From Vulcanimicrobium winogradskyi (lineage in GTDB: Bacteria > Vulcanimicrobiota > Vulcanimicrobiia > Vulcanimicrobiales > Vulcanimicrobiaceae), in the NCBI GenBank assembly GCA_003134965.1, contig PLDA01000002.1, forward strand, positions 1,674,001 through 1,738,000: a DNA stretch of 64,000 bases, read 5' to 3'. The notes beneath the pieces were generated by a model. The model saw only the letters and a program-made list of their open reading frames with translations, had not been told where the DNA came from and did no database searches. This document shows positions 41,776 through 51,446 of the stretch, in pieces (within the stretch, counting starts at the first letter, position 1; the number at the start of each line of letters is the position of its first letter). Position numbers and translations under genes: made by a program.

Positions 41776-43260
41776 GTGCTGAACGGGCACGAGCAGGATC
41801 ACGGATTGACCCTCGAGCGGTTCTATGAGATCGCGATCGAGGCGCGGCCGGCCGCCGTCGACGCTGCGCTTGCACGTTTCCCGGCGTCGGCGCGGATCCG
41901 GAGCCCGATAGCGATCGGGCTTCGGGCGATGAAGGCCGTCACGGGCGGTGACCTCCCGGGTGGGATCGCGCTGCTGAAACGTGCCGTCGCCCATTGCGAC
42001 GGCCAGGCCCGCGAGTACTTGCTGGAACTGCTCATCCCGCTGCTGCTCGCCACGAATGCGCTCGCCGACGCCGAAGACGCCCTCGCATTAGTCGAGGACA
42101 CCGTACCCGAGCTCATCCCGGCTTTTGCGGCGTCCCGGGCCTTACTGGCTGCCAGACAGGGCGACGACAACACGAGCTCGCTGTGGGCGACGGAGGCGCT
42201 CATGACGGGGCGTGCGGTTGATCAGCCTATGATCGTCGGCCGCGTGTTGCAGCGCGCGGCGGTTGCGGCATTTTACCGGGAGGACTTCGCGGAGGCGCAA
42301 GACCGGGCGCTCGAAGCTGCGCGTTGCTACGAGCGGCTGGAGTCCCATCGCAACGCCGCAGCCTGTTACTCCATCCTGTGCATCATCGCGCAGGACTGGA
42401 TTGGCGATCCGGACGTCGCGCGATATCATGCGCGGCGCATGACAATGAGCGCTCATCTCGGCGGCGACGTCTCGCTGGAGAACTGGGGACTGCTGGCTCA
42501 ACTCGACATTGCCGCGGAGGCCGGCGATACTCGACGAGTCGCATCGCTGCGCGGTCGCCTCGCCGCGAATCCGATGAACGAGCAGTATTACCGCGAGCGG
42601 TTCACGTACGGAATCATCGACGTCCTCGCGCACGGCTGGGAGGGCCACTTCGACCTTGCGCGCGTTTCATTGAACTCATTGCGGAACAAAGACGATCTTT
42701 CGCTCTCTGAGAGGGCTCTGTGCGATGGGCTCCTGGCCATCATCGCCCTCTCGAACGGCAACGCAGATCTCGCTCGGCGACTCGCCCGGCGCACGCTAAG
42801 CCAAACGTCCGAGCGGTCGGGAAAGGAGCCGCTGTTCGATTCGCGCCGCCGGCGGATCGCGCGCATCCTCGGTGCCGCCGTTTGCATCATCCTGCGCGAC
42901 ACCGTCCGCGGTCGGCGCGCGTTGACGCGGTCGATCGATCCCGAACAGCGCTTCGCGCCTCTGATCGACGCGTCGGGGATGGATGAGGAACGCACGCCCG
43001 CGTTGATGCGCGGGTATGCCAAGTTCCTGAATCGCGCGTGCGCGATTGCGAACACAGCGCGTCCGTCGCACGGCTTGACGGAAGCTGAACTCGAGGTGCT
43101 GCGCGCTCTGCCCGCCGGAATGACGCTGGCGACGCTCGCGGCGTCGCTTGGTAAGTCAAGGAAGACTGTCGAGCGACAAGTGGGAAACATTTACGCGAAA
43201 CTGCACGTCGGCAACCGGGCACAGGCGATACTGCGGGCGCGCGAACTGGGAATTCCCTAA
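41776..43260 (+). CDS. LuxR-type regulator with TPR-like sensor region
   Basis: GTG at 41776 gives 494 residues (a TTG at 41743 would add 11). The N-terminal 400 residues are helix-rich pairs like TPRs, resembling MalT-type regulators without the ATPase. The C-terminal 60 residues are a LuxR helix-turn-helix: LTEAELEVLRALPAGMTLA, then ASLGKSRKTVERQVGNIY. No receiver or PAS domain, so the signal is probably a protein or ligand bound by the helical repeats. A terminator follows at 43275. Confidence 0.82.
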   Translation: MLNGHEQDHGLTLERFYEIAIEARPAAVDAALARFPASARIRSPIAIGLRAMKAVTGGDLPGGIALLKRAVAHCDGQAREYLLELLIPLLLATNALADAEDALALVEDTVPELIPAFAASRALLAARQGDDNTSSLWATEALMTGRAVDQPMIVGRVLQRAAVAAFYREDFAEAQDRALEAARCYERLESHRNAAACYSILCIIAQDWIGDPDVARYHARRMTMSAHLGGDVSLENWGLLAQLDIAAEAGDTRRVASLRGRLAANPMNEQYYRERFTYGIIDVLAHGWEGHFDLARVSLNSLRNKDDLSLSERALCDGLLAIIALSNGNADLARRLARRTLSQTSERSGKEPLFDSRRRRIARILGAAVCIILRDTVRGRRALTRSIDPEQRFAPLIDASGMDEERTPALMRGYAKFLNRACAIANTARPSHGLTEAELEVLRALPAGMTLATLAASLGKSRKTVERQVGNIYAKLHVGNRAQAILRARELGIP

Positions 43261-43274
43261 GATGCTAGCGAGCT

Positions 43275-43300
43275 AAAAACCGCGTCGTGGCGCGGCTTTT
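43275..43300 (+). terminator. Rho-independent terminator after LuxR-type gene
   Basis: AAAAA CCGCG, loop TCGTGG, CGCGG CTTTT: a short GC stem flanked by A- and T-runs, so it could act in both directions. It lies 15 bases after the stop. Confidence 0.65.
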
Positions 43301-43396
43301 CGGAGCGAATGAGGCATACGCCTCATGCGCGCAGGCGCTCCCGGGGATATGCTCTGCTCACTTCCGCTGCTCACCGCCTTTTGGAGAGAGCCAAAT

Positions 43397-43483
43397 ATGG
43401 ATGTCAGCCAAATCGCGTTTTCCCTTATCCACGCGGTCATCGCGCTCATCGCCCAGCCCGGGCTGCCCCCCGTCAACCTGTAA
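43397..43483 (+). CDS. 28-residue hydrophobic small protein
   Basis: ATG 43397 with GGAGAG eight bases upstream and stop at 43481. The peptide is hydrophobic through its middle (FSLIHAVIALIAQPG), long enough for a short amphipathic or membrane helix. It lies 10 bases before the next gene, which has its own ribosome site. Small membrane peptide, leader peptide or chance ORF; the ribosome site and spacing favour translation. Confidence 0.5.
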   Translation: MDVSQIAFSLIHAVIALIAQPGLPPVNL

Positions 43484-43492
43484 GGTTCATTC

Positions 43493-43861
43493 ATGTATCA
43501 GCTCGCTACTGACGGGTATCCCGTCGACCGCACGGGCCTGTTCATTGCGTCGTGCACCTCGATGCTGCCGACCACCGAGAACATGAATCTCGTGCGCTCC
43601 GCGAAGAAGCTCGTGCGCAGCGTACTCGACGGCGCGGACATCAAGCCGCTTCGCGACCTCATCCACCGCGCCGAAGCGTGGTGCAGCGACGTCGACGACG
43701 TGCTCGCCGCAGCCGGACAGGCCGTTATCGACGAGATGCACGGCGTGTCGCGCGCAAGCCTTCACGACGCCGTTCGCCGGGTCGCACAAATCGAGCGTGA
43801 CGTGTTCGCCGTCATGCGCCGCGACATGGAAGGCACCGTCCGCGCGGCGTACGCCGGCTAA
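43493..43861 (+). CDS. Hypothetical helical protein upstream of HD-GYP
   Basis: 122 residues, start supported by AAGG about 8 bases upstream. The N-terminus is polar and Thr/Ser-rich. The rest is helical and charged (NLVRSAKKLVRSVLDGAD, then VDDVLAAAGQAVIDEMHGV). No domain recognised. It ends 17 bases before the HD-GYP gene and may be a partner or regulator of it. Confidence 0.6.
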   Translation: MYQLATDGYPVDRTGLFIASCTSMLPTTENMNLVRSAKKLVRSVLDGADIKPLRDLIHRAEAWCSDVDDVLAAAGQAVIDEMHGVSRASLHDAVRRVAQIERDVFAVMRRDMEGTVRAAYAG

Positions 43862-43877
43862 GCAGACGGTAGCGGCG

Positions 43878-44939
43878 ATGCGCGATCACGACGACCTGTA
43901 CGAAGCGCCGCACTCCGGACGCGCACACGTCGCAGAGCTCCTCGACGAACGGCGCACGCAGATCGCTGACGACATCGTCGCGCGTTTGCGCCGCTGCGAC
44001 GAGATCATGGTCTCGCCGATCGTCGTCCGCACGCTCGTTCACGCGCTGGCTCGTTCGATCACCGAGAGCTCGCCCGAGATCCTCGTGCACTGGTCGCGCA
44101 TGGTCCATCACGCGCACTCCGCCCCGGTCGTCGTCGCGATGATCGATACCGCCTGCGAAGTCACCGAAGAGCTCGCCCACGCCGAGCATGGTGACGTCGC
44201 GATGATCGTCGTGTTCCTCGAGATCATTCGCTCGAGTGCCGTCTCGCTGGTCGTGCACGATCTGCCGTCGCTGACCGGCGAACCGGCGATGCACACTGCG
44301 ATCGAGTCGCTGCTCGCGATGCTCCGCGCTCGCGACGACGCGACCTGCACCCACTCCCGCGCCACGGGCGATTGGTCGCGCCGCATCGCGCTGCGGATGG
44401 GCCTCGGCGCCGAAATGACCGATCGGGTCGCGAAGGCGGGTGTCCTGCACGACATCGGCAAGATCCGTGTCCCGGACGCGATCCTGTTCAAACCGGGCCC
44501 TCTCGACGAGGCGGAGTGGGCGATCATGAAGCGGCACGCCGAGTCCGGCGCCGAGATCCTGGCCCAAATCCCCGCGCTCGCCGTGTATGCGCCGATCGTC
44601 GCCAGTCATCACGAATGGTTCGACGGCCGCGGTTACCCGTGCGGCCTGCGGCGCGACGAAATCTCGCTCGAGGCGCGCGTCGTCGCCGTCGCCGACTCGT
44701 TCCACGCGATGACGTCCGAACGGCCCTATCGCCGGCCGCTCTCGTACGGTGAAGCGATCGCGGTCCTCGGGTCCGGTCGCGGGAGCCAGTGGGATCCCGA
44801 GATCACCGACGTGATGATCGCGCTGGCCGCCGAGGACCGCAACAGCTCCGCCGACGCGAACCTCAGCGCGCTGTCGACCTCGTTCTTCGGCGACCGGCTG
44901 CGGAGCGGACAGATCGCGCGCGATCGCCGCGCGATGTGA
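43878..44939 (+). CDS. HD-GYP domain protein (putative cyclic-di-GMP phosphodiesterase)
   Basis: 353 residues from ATG 43878. An N-terminal helical sensor-like region (about 1-150) has no recognised fold. The HD-GYP domain (about 155-330) shows GVLHDIGKIRVPD, MKRHAESGAEIL, SHHEWFDGRGYPCGL and VAVADSFHAMTSERPYR, all expected metal and GYP residues present. It should hydrolyse c-di-GMP. The same strand and short gaps link it to the two genes before it. Confidence 0.92.
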   Translation: MRDHDDLYEAPHSGRAHVAELLDERRTQIADDIVARLRRCDEIMVSPIVVRTLVHALARSITESSPEILVHWSRMVHHAHSAPVVVAMIDTACEVTEELAHAEHGDVAMIVVFLEIIRSSAVSLVVHDLPSLTGEPAMHTAIESLLAMLRARDDATCTHSRATGDWSRRIALRMGLGAEMTDRVAKAGVLHDIGKIRVPDAILFKPGPLDEAEWAIMKRHAESGAEILAQIPALAVYAPIVASHHEWFDGRGYPCGLRRDEISLEARVVAVADSFHAMTSERPYRRPLSYGEAIAVLGSGRGSQWDPEITDVMIALAAEDRNSSADANLSALSTSFFGDRLRSGQIARDRRAM

Positions 44940-44953
44940 GCTGAGCTCGGGTT

Positions 44954-47900
44954 CTAGAGCGCTTCGAGCAACATCCGCAGCGTCGGGAGCTGCTCGGTCG
45001 CCGTGCGCGCCGGGAGATCGATCGTGATCCGCCCCTCGCTGAAGCGAAACTTGTTCTTCGTGATCGACTGGAGCTTCGCGATCGAGGCAGGATCGAGCCG
45101 AAATGCGCTGCCGACGCCGAGCGTGAGCCGCTGCTCGTTGATCACGACGCGGGTCACCCCGACTTTCAGCGCCATGACGCGCAGCCCCGTGATCTCGACC
45201 AGCGCGTCGAACTCCGGCGGCGTCGGTCCGAAGCGGTCGCGCACCGAGGCGACCGTTTCCTCGACCTGAGCCAGCGTCCGCGCCGCGGCGAGCTGCTGGT
45301 AGATCGCGATCTTCTGAGAGACCTGCGGGATGTAGTCGTCGGGGACGTAGGCGTCGAGTTTGACGTCGATGACCGCCTCGCGGACCTCCGGAGCTGGTCG
45401 AAGGGCTGTCGAACGACGGTCGGCGACGGCTTCAGCCAGCAGTTGCACGTAGGTCTCGAAGCCGACGGCGCCGATGAACCCGGACTGGGCCGCGCCGAGC
45501 AGGTTGCCGGCGCCGCGGATCTCGAGGTCGCGCATCGCGATCTGGAGCCCGCTGCCGAGATGGGTGAACTCGCGAATCGCCTCGAGTCTCGCCTTGGCCT
45601 CCTCGGAGAGCGCCTTGTGCGCTTGGTAGAGCAGAAACGCGTAGGCTTGATGGTTCGAGCGCCCGACGCGGCCGCGCAACTGATAGAGCTGCGCCAACCC
45701 GAACTTGTCGGCGTCGTTGACGACGATCGTGTTCACGTTGGGGATGTCGATCCCGTTCTCGATGATCGTGGTCGAGACGAAAACGTCGATCTCGCCGTCG
45801 ATGAATCGGCTCATGACCGGCTCGAGCTCGTGCTCGCGCATCTGCCCGTGGCCGACGGCGACGCGCGCCTTCGGAACGAGCTGCTCGAGCGCGCGGGCAA
45901 CGCCGTAGATCGACTCGATCCGGTTGTGGACGTAGTACACCTGCCCGCCGCGATCGATCTCGTTCACGATCGCGCGCTGCACGACCGCATCCGACGCGGG
46001 CACGACGACCGTCTTGATCGACATGCGGTTCTTCGGCGCGGTCTGGATCAGCGAGAGGTCGCGCACGCCCATCAGCGACATCTGCAGCGTGCGCGGGATC
46101 GGCGTCGCGGAGAGCGTCAGGACGTCGACCGTCGCCTTGAGCTGCTTGAGGCGCTCCTTGTGCATCACCCCGAAGCGCTGCTCCTCGTCGACCACGATCA
46201 GCCCGAGGTCGCGGAACACGACGTCCTTCTGCAAGATCCGGTGGGTGCCGACGACAACGTCGACCTTGCCTTGCGCGAGGTCGTTCAGGATCGCTTGCGC
46301 CTCTTTCTTGGTCTTGAAGCGCGAGAGCTCTTCGATCCGCAGCGGGAAAGAAGCGAAGCGCGCCGTGAACGTTCGGTGGTGCTGCGAAGCCAGCAGCGTG
46401 GTCGGGCACAGCACCGCGACCTGCTTGCGGTCGGCGACCGCCTTGAAGATCGCGCGCACCGCGACCTCGGTCTTCCCGTAGCCGACGTCGCCGCACACGA
46501 GGCGGTCCATCGGCTTGGGTTCCTCCATGTCGTGCTTGGTGTCGACGATCGCCGTCGCTTGATCGGGGGTCGGTTCGTACGGGAACGACTCCTCGAGCTC
46601 GGCTTGCCACGGCGTGTCCGGACCGAACGCGTGGCCGCGCGCGACCTCACGCTCCGCGTACAGCTCGACCAGCCCTTCGGCGATCGCCGCGAGCTTCTCC
46701 GAGACGCGCGTCTTCGTGCGCGCCCAGTCCGAGCCGCCCATCTTGGAGAGCCGCGGCGCGGCGCCTTCGCTCGCGCTGTACTTGGTGACTTGGTGCATCT
46801 GGTGCACCGGCACCAGCATGCGGTCCGTCCCCGCGTACCGCAGGTCGAGATAGTCGCTCGTCGCGCCGAGGATCGTCTCGGTGCGCAGCCCGAGATACTG
46901 ACCGATGCCGTGAACGGCGTGCACGACGTAGTCGCCGACCTTGAGGTCGGCGAGCGTCACCGGCACGCCTTCCTTCACCGCGCGCAGCTTCACGCGCTTG
47001 GCGGGCTGCCCGTAGATCTCACGGTCGCCCAAGACGTGCAGGTGCAGCGCCGGGATCGAGAAGCCGCTCTCGATCGAGCCTTGGTCGACAAATACCGTGC
47101 CCGTCTTGCGCATCTGCGCGACGCCGTTGGTGCCGGCGGCGCGCAGATGGACGAGCGTCGCCGAGCGTTCGACGGTGACGTCGGCGGCGCGTACGATCTC
47201 GGCGAGGCGCGAAGCGCCGGTTGCGACCAGCCACACGGTGTCGCCGGCGGCGACCCACGCGCGAACCTGCTGGGTGAACAGTTCGATGCGGCGGTTGAAG
47301 TGCTCGGCCGGGCGCGTTTCGAGTACGAACGTGTCGACGGCGCGCGGGAGCCAAGCGAGATCGCCGGCTTCGATCCCGCCGGTCATCGTCAGGACGCGCC
47401 GTGCGGCGAGCCGCTCGCGATGGCCGACCAATCGCGGGTACGGCGCGATGACGTCGGCGAGCAGTGCTTCGCCGACTTCGTCGTCACGAACGTCGAGCTC
47501 GCCGGAGTCGACGCCGGCCATCAGCGCCTCGGCGCCGCGCGCGCGTTCGTCGTCGAGACCGTGCTCGACCGTTTCGAGCATCCCGGGTTCTTCGAGGACG
47601 ACCAAGGCGTCGCCGTGGAGGTAATCGAGGATCGTCGCCTGCGCGTCGTAGGCGAGCGCGAGCCACGGCTCGGGGACGTCGGCTCCGCCGCCGAGATACG
47701 CGCGCAGCGCCGAGATCACGTTCGCCTCGCCGGCGGCGCGCGCCAGCACGTTCTCGCGCAGCGCTTCGTCGCGCAGGATCTCGAGCCACGGCGTGACCGA
47801 GACCGCGTCGAGCGTCCCGGTCGAGCGCTGCGACTGCAGGTCGAACGGGCGAATCGAGTCGACCTCGTCGCCAAAGAACTCGACGCGCACCGGCTGCTCC

Positions 47901-48532
47901 GCGGTGGCGGGGAACACGTCCAGAATCCCACCGCGCACCGCGTACTCGCCGGCCGCGCTCACCACGTCGACGCGCGCGTACCCGAGGCGATAGAGTCGTT
48001 GGAGCGTCGTCTCCCAGCCCGCGCTCTCGTTCGCGCGCAGACGAAACGAGGCGTCCTCGAAAACGCTGCGCGGGATGACGTACTGCCGCAGCGCGGCGAC
48101 CGGGGCGACGATCACCTGGGGCTTGCGCGCGCACATCTCGGCGAGCAGCGTCATGCGCGCGCTGCGCTCCGAGGGCGATTCGATCGCGCCCAGCGTCTCG
48201 TCGCGCGCGCGCAGCAGCGCCACCGTCTCGGCCGCGCTCGCACCCAGGTAGTAGGTGAGGTCGGTGAAGGTCCGCTCGGCGACGTCGGTCGTCGGGACGA
48301 CGACGAAGATCTGGCCTCGCAGAACGTTGTGCAGCGCCGCCAGCAGGTACGGCCGGGCCGTGCTCGTCGTCTCGTGGAGCGCGAACGCCAGCCCGCGCCC
48401 GGCCAACGGCGTCCGAAGCCGCTCGATCAGCTCGGCGAGCGGACGAGAGGAAGCAGGGAGGGCTCGAACGAGGCTCGGCGCGAGGGCAGCTTGCGGCACG
48501 GCCTCCAAGTGTACCACGTGCGTCCGCATCAT
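44954..48532 (-). CDS. mfd: Transcription-repair coupling factor
   Basis: 1192 residues, close to the usual length. N-terminal UvrB-like damage region (about 1-400), RNA-polymerase-interacting CarD-like domain near 515-590 (VGDYVVHAVHGIGQYLG), helicase motifs with Walker A GDVGYGKTEVA at about 680, DEEQRFG, SATPIPRTL and QLRGRVGR, and a TRCF C-terminal domain. It removes RNA polymerase stalled at lesions and recruits UvrA. It is the last gene of a four-gene leftward unit whose other members modify sugars; the start overlaps the glycosyltransferase stop by four bases. Confidence 0.97.
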   Translation of the reverse strand: MMRTHVVHLEAVPQAALAPSLVRALPASSRPLAELIERLRTPLAGRGLAFALHETTSTARPYLLAALHNVLRGQIFVVVPTTDVAERTFTDLTYYLGASAAETVALLRARDETLGAIESPSERSARMTLLAEMCARKPQVIVAPVAALRQYVIPRSVFEDASFRLRANESAGWETTLQRLYRLGYARVDVVSAAGEYAVRGGILDVFPATAEQPVRVEFFGDEVDSIRPFDLQSQRSTGTLDAVSVTPWLEILRDEALRENVLARAAGEANVISALRAYLGGGADVPEPWLALAYDAQATILDYLHGDALVVLEEPGMLETVEHGLDDERARGAEALMAGVDSGELDVRDDEVGEALLADVIAPYPRLVGHRERLAARRVLTMTGGIEAGDLAWLPRAVDTFVLETRPAEHFNRRIELFTQQVRAWVAAGDTVWLVATGASRLAEIVRAADVTVERSATLVHLRAAGTNGVAQMRKTGTVFVDQGSIESGFSIPALHLHVLGDREIYGQPAKRVKLRAVKEGVPVTLADLKVGDYVVHAVHGIGQYLGLRTETILGATSDYLDLRYAGTDRMLVPVHQMHQVTKYSASEGAAPRLSKMGGSDWARTKTRVSEKLAAIAEGLVELYAEREVARGHAFGPDTPWQAELEESFPYEPTPDQATAIVDTKHDMEEPKPMDRLVCGDVGYGKTEVAVRAIFKAVADRKQVAVLCPTTLLASQHHRTFTARFASFPLRIEELSRFKTKKEAQAILNDLAQGKVDVVVGTHRILQKDVVFRDLGLIVVDEEQRFGVMHKERLKQLKATVDVLTLSATPIPRTLQMSLMGVRDLSLIQTAPKNRMSIKTVVVPASDAVVQRAIVNEIDRGGQVYYVHNRIESIYGVARALEQLVPKARVAVGHGQMREHELEPVMSRFIDGEIDVFVSTTIIENGIDIPNVNTIVVNDADKFGLAQLYQLRGRVGRSNHQAYAFLLYQAHKALSEEAKARLEAIREFTHLGSGLQIAMRDLEIRGAGNLLGAAQSGFIGAVGFETYVQLLAEAVADRRSTALRPAPEVREAVIDVKLDAYVPDDYIPQVSQKIAIYQQLAAARTLAQVEETVASVRDRFGPTPPEFDALVEITGLRVMALKVGVTRVVINEQRLTLGVGSAFRLDPASIAKLQSITKNKFRFSEGRITIDLPARTATEQLPTLRMLLEAL

Positions 48533-49794
48533 CGCGGCGGTTCCGAGCAGCGTTCGATCGTGAGCGCGACGATGCCCACGGTCAGCGCGCGATCGTCGTT
48601 CATGCCCAGCGAGCGAGGCGTGGCGGGCGCGATGCCGTCGATCTCGACGAGGAGTTCGGACCGTCCGGCAGTGCGGTCCGGGGGCACGGATATCTCATAG
48701 CAGCACGGTCCGTCCAGGCGCTCCTCGATCTCCGCGATCGCACTGCCGTTGACGGCGACTCGGACGCGCGACACCTCCCGGCCGACTCCGACGAGGTGCA
48801 CGAGCTCGAGCACGACCCGGAGCGCGACCGTCCCCACGCGATCGGCGGCGCGCACGGGCAGACAGATTCGCAACGCTCCGCGCGCCCAGCTCCCCCACCC
48901 CTCGGGAGGGTACGCCCCGTTGACCTTGTAGCGAAATGCGTTTCCCGCCCGCGCGAAGATCAGCCGCTCGCCGAGCGCATACCGGTTACGCCGGCGATAC
49001 GCCTGCGTGGTGAGCGTCGCTGCGATCTCGCGCATCTCCGCGTTCATCCGATCGTGCGCGGCGTTCAGGCTGCGCCGGACGAGCTGTTCACGCCACACCG
49101 GGTCGCCCAGGCGCGCCGCGATGCCGGCCAGCTCGGCCGCCCGCCGCGACGCCGTCCAGCGCGGCGGGACGCCCGCCGAGTGCACGACGTCGGGCCACCG
49201 GTGCACCCCGTAGCGGCACCACGGTTCGTCGAGAAACTGCAGCCAAAAATGGAGATCGGAGTGGATCGCTTTCGGGGCAGGACGCCAGCCGTACGGCAGG
49301 CGGCGATACGCTGCTATGGTATGTCCCCCGCTGGCCAGCCCGAAGCCGACCTCGTTTCGGCGCATGCGTTTGAGCGCGTTTGCGTCGTTGCGCGCGTCGA
49401 ACATGACCGTGTCGGCGTGACCCTCGGGCGTGACGTCGATCTGCATCGAGTGCGCGAGATCGTGATCGGCCAGCAGGCCGGCCAGCGTTTCGAGATGATC
49501 GGGAAACCACAGATCGTCGTCGCACTGATAGGCGACGTAGCATCCTCGCGCGTGCTGCAGCGCGGCGTGGCGGCTCAGCTCGCCGTGGCGCTCGCCCTTC
49601 GGATTGGAAACGTAGCGCACCCTCGGGTCGCGTTCGGCGATGGCGGCGACGATCTCGGCAGTGCGCGGTGGTGCGCCATCGCCGACCACGATGAGCTCGA
49701 AGTCGCGCACGGTCTGGGCGAGAACGCTTTCGATCGAGAACCAGAGCGTATCGACGTGGTCGTGGGTCGGGAGGATGACGGTGAATTGCGTCAT
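48529..49794 (-). CDS. Family 2 glycosyltransferase with C-terminal beta domain
   Basis: 421 residues. GT-A fold: VILPTHDHVDTLWFSIES, LIVVGDGAPP and the DxD-like QCDDDLWFPD near residue 90. Residues about 285-415 form a separate beta-rich domain (GSWARGALRICLPV, VVLELVHLVGV, VRVAVNGSAI) like the carbohydrate-associated beta domains often fused to such enzymes. The donor and acceptor cannot be read from the sequence. Coupled to the oxidoreductase gene before it and to mfd after it (4-base overlaps). Confidence 0.85.
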   Translation of the reverse strand: MTQFTVILPTHDHVDTLWFSIESVLAQTVRDFELIVVGDGAPPRTAEIVAAIAERDPRVRYVSNPKGERHGELSRHAALQHARGCYVAYQCDDDLWFPDHLETLAGLLADHDLAHSMQIDVTPEGHADTVMFDARNDANALKRMRRNEVGFGLASGGHTIAAYRRLPYGWRPAPKAIHSDLHFWLQFLDEPWCRYGVHRWPDVVHSAGVPPRWTASRRAAELAGIAARLGDPVWREQLVRRSLNAAHDRMNAEMREIAATLTTQAYRRRNRYALGERLIFARAGNAFRYKVNGAYPPEGWGSWARGALRICLPVRAADRVGTVALRVVLELVHLVGVGREVSRVRVAVNGSAIAEIEERLDGPCCYEISVPPDRTAGRSELLVEIDGIAPATPRSLGMNDDRALTVGIVALTIERCSEPPR

Positions 49795-50717
49795 GCACCG
49801 ACAGCGATGCCGGCCAGGGCCCGCAGCTCTGCGATCGCGCGAACGATACGCAGACCGTCGGCAGCCGAGCTCTTGGGTGGGGGCCCCATCCCTTGGACGA
49901 AGCTGATGAACGCTTGCAGTTCCGCAACGAGCGGAAGGGTGTTCGCAAATCCCCGGAACTCCGGTTCGGGGACGGCGTCGCCGCGGAGTGCCCCGGTCGT
50001 GCGATCGATCCGCAACGCCTCGTCATAAGCACCACCGAGCGTCGCGATGCCGTCCCGGCAGCGCAGCTGAACCGAGCGCACGCGCTCGGGCGATCGTACG
50101 CTGAGCTCGAAGCGAAGCCACAACGGCTCCCGCAACAGGCCCGTCAAGGCCAGGAGCCGGCCCCCGGCGATCTCCGCCGCAGCCGCAACAGGCCGCGGGA
50201 TCTCGCCCAAAATCTCCAGCCCGATCGCCAGCTCGTGGGGCAGCAGGATCCACGCCGCGTCGGCGTCGGGATGCGGGTGGCCCCAACCGAGCCGTTGGGT
50301 TGCGACGCCGCAGACCGGCCCGAGCTCTTCGGAGCGCGCGATCGCGGCGAGCGCGACGACGCCGGGATGATAACGCCACTTGTCCATCACGAAAACGCGG
50401 TCGCCGGCGGTCTCGACGATCCGCCGCGCCGCCGCCACGTCGTCCGTCAACGGCTTCTCGCAGAAGATCGGGATGTTCGTCTGCGCGAGTCGCATCACGA
50501 CGTCCGCGTGGGTGGACGTCGGGGTGGCGACGACCGCGGCATCGACGGCCGGCAGCGAATCGATCGAATCGACGACCGCCGCCGCTCCGCCGTCGCCCGC
50601 TCGAGCGACGGCGGCCGGATCGCGTGCGACCACGACGACGCCCACGCCGGCCGTGACCAGATCGCGCAGGATGTGCGCGCCCCACCGGCCGCAGCCGACG
50701 AGCGCGACCGTCAGCAT
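49791..50717 (-). CDS. Gfo/Idh/MocA family sugar oxidoreductase
   Basis: 308 residues. NAD(P)-binding VALVGCGRWGAHIL at the N-terminus, the ATPTSTH segment, the family motif CEKPLTDD near 96, and a YHP segment in the catalytic half. Likely oxidises or reduces a sugar or sugar-nucleotide ring carbon. Its start overlaps the epimerase stop (ATGCTGA). With an epimerase and glycosyltransferase it suggests synthesis and attachment of a modified sugar. Confidence 0.88.
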   Translation of the reverse strand: MLTVALVGCGRWGAHILRDLVTAGVGVVVVARDPAAVARAGDGGAAAVVDSIDSLPAVDAAVVATPTSTHADVVMRLAQTNIPIFCEKPLTDDVAAARRIVETAGDRVFVMDKWRYHPGVVALAAIARSEELGPVCGVATQRLGWGHPHPDADAAWILLPHELAIGLEILGEIPRPVAAAAEIAGGRLLALTGLLREPLWLRFELSVRSPERVRSVQLRCRDGIATLGGAYDEALRIDRTTGALRGDAVPEPEFRGFANTLPLVAELQAFISFVQGMGPPPKSSAADGLRIVRAIAELRALAGIAVGA

Positions 50718-51229
50718 CGCGTCGTGCGAACCCGTAGCTGGTCGAGGAGTTCCGCCAGCGGCTGCGCGGAGGCGTCACGCTCCGAAAGGAGCGGCGCCGT
50801 CAGGGGCCACCGCAAGCCCAAGTCCGGATCATCCCAACGGCACCCCAGCTCGTCGTCTTGGGGATTCCAGTACGACGTAACGCCATAGCAGAACGTCATC
50901 TCCTGCGCGAAGCAAAACCCGTGCGCGATTCCGGGCGGGATCTTCAAGAGCGCCCGCCGGGTGCCGGCGAGCTCGATCATGTGAGTCGTTCGGAAGCCTC
51001 GGCTCTGCGCTCGCAGGTCGCACAAACCGACGATCATCGTTCCGGCGATCGGGACGAGATAGTCGAAGTGCCGCAGGTGTACGTGCACGCCGCGAAGCGT
51101 ATTCGGACGCGACTGAACCAGATTCCATTGCACGGGTCGATCGGCGAGCCATTCATCGCGGAAGAGTTCGGTGAGGTCGCCCCGCGCATCGGAATGGGTC
51201 TGCAAGGCTATGAGCGCGACATCGTCCAC
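50711..51229 (-). CDS. dTDP-4-dehydrorhamnose 3,5-epimerase family protein (RmlC-like cupin)
   Basis: 172 residues; GTG start with GGAGGGG upstream. RmlC motifs: DARGDLTELFRDEW (18-31), RGVHVH (about 46-51), PPGIAHGF (about 97-104) with the catalytic His, CYGVTSYW with the Tyr, and DDPDLGLRWP near the C-terminus. It epimerises dTDP-4-keto sugars. No rmlA, B or D is nearby, so the substrate may be supplied from elsewhere. First gene of the leftward sugar-mfd operon. Confidence 0.87.
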   Translation of the reverse strand: MDDVALIALQTHSDARGDLTELFRDEWLADRPVQWNLVQSRPNTLRGVHVHLRHFDYLVPIAGTMIVGLCDLRAQSRGFRTTHMIELAGTRRALLKIPPGIAHGFCFAQEMTFCYGVTSYWNPQDDELGCRWDDPDLGLRWPLTAPLLSERDASAQPLAELLDQLRVRTTRC

Positions 51230-51446
51230 GAGGGCCCCTCCAGCGGCGGGTGCATCCGCAGGTCCCGAATGCGACCGGCTGACGAAAAGTCCTCGCCGGT
51301 GCGGCGTACGATCCGCCTCCCCGGGACCGCTGCCGCTAACGGACCGCGGAGATTGCTACCGGGGCTATTAATGCTGCGTTAGAACGGAGAACCGCGTTGC
51401 CGTAGCAGGTTGGGGAACCGGGCTCATCGGCCGCGAAGCCGTCGGC

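Noticed and set aside
45443..48700. 1085-codon open frame on the plus strand opposite mfd
   Set aside because: Arg/Asp-rich composition and no motifs; it is an antisense shadow of the GC-rich mfd gene, whose helicase motifs are all on the minus strand.
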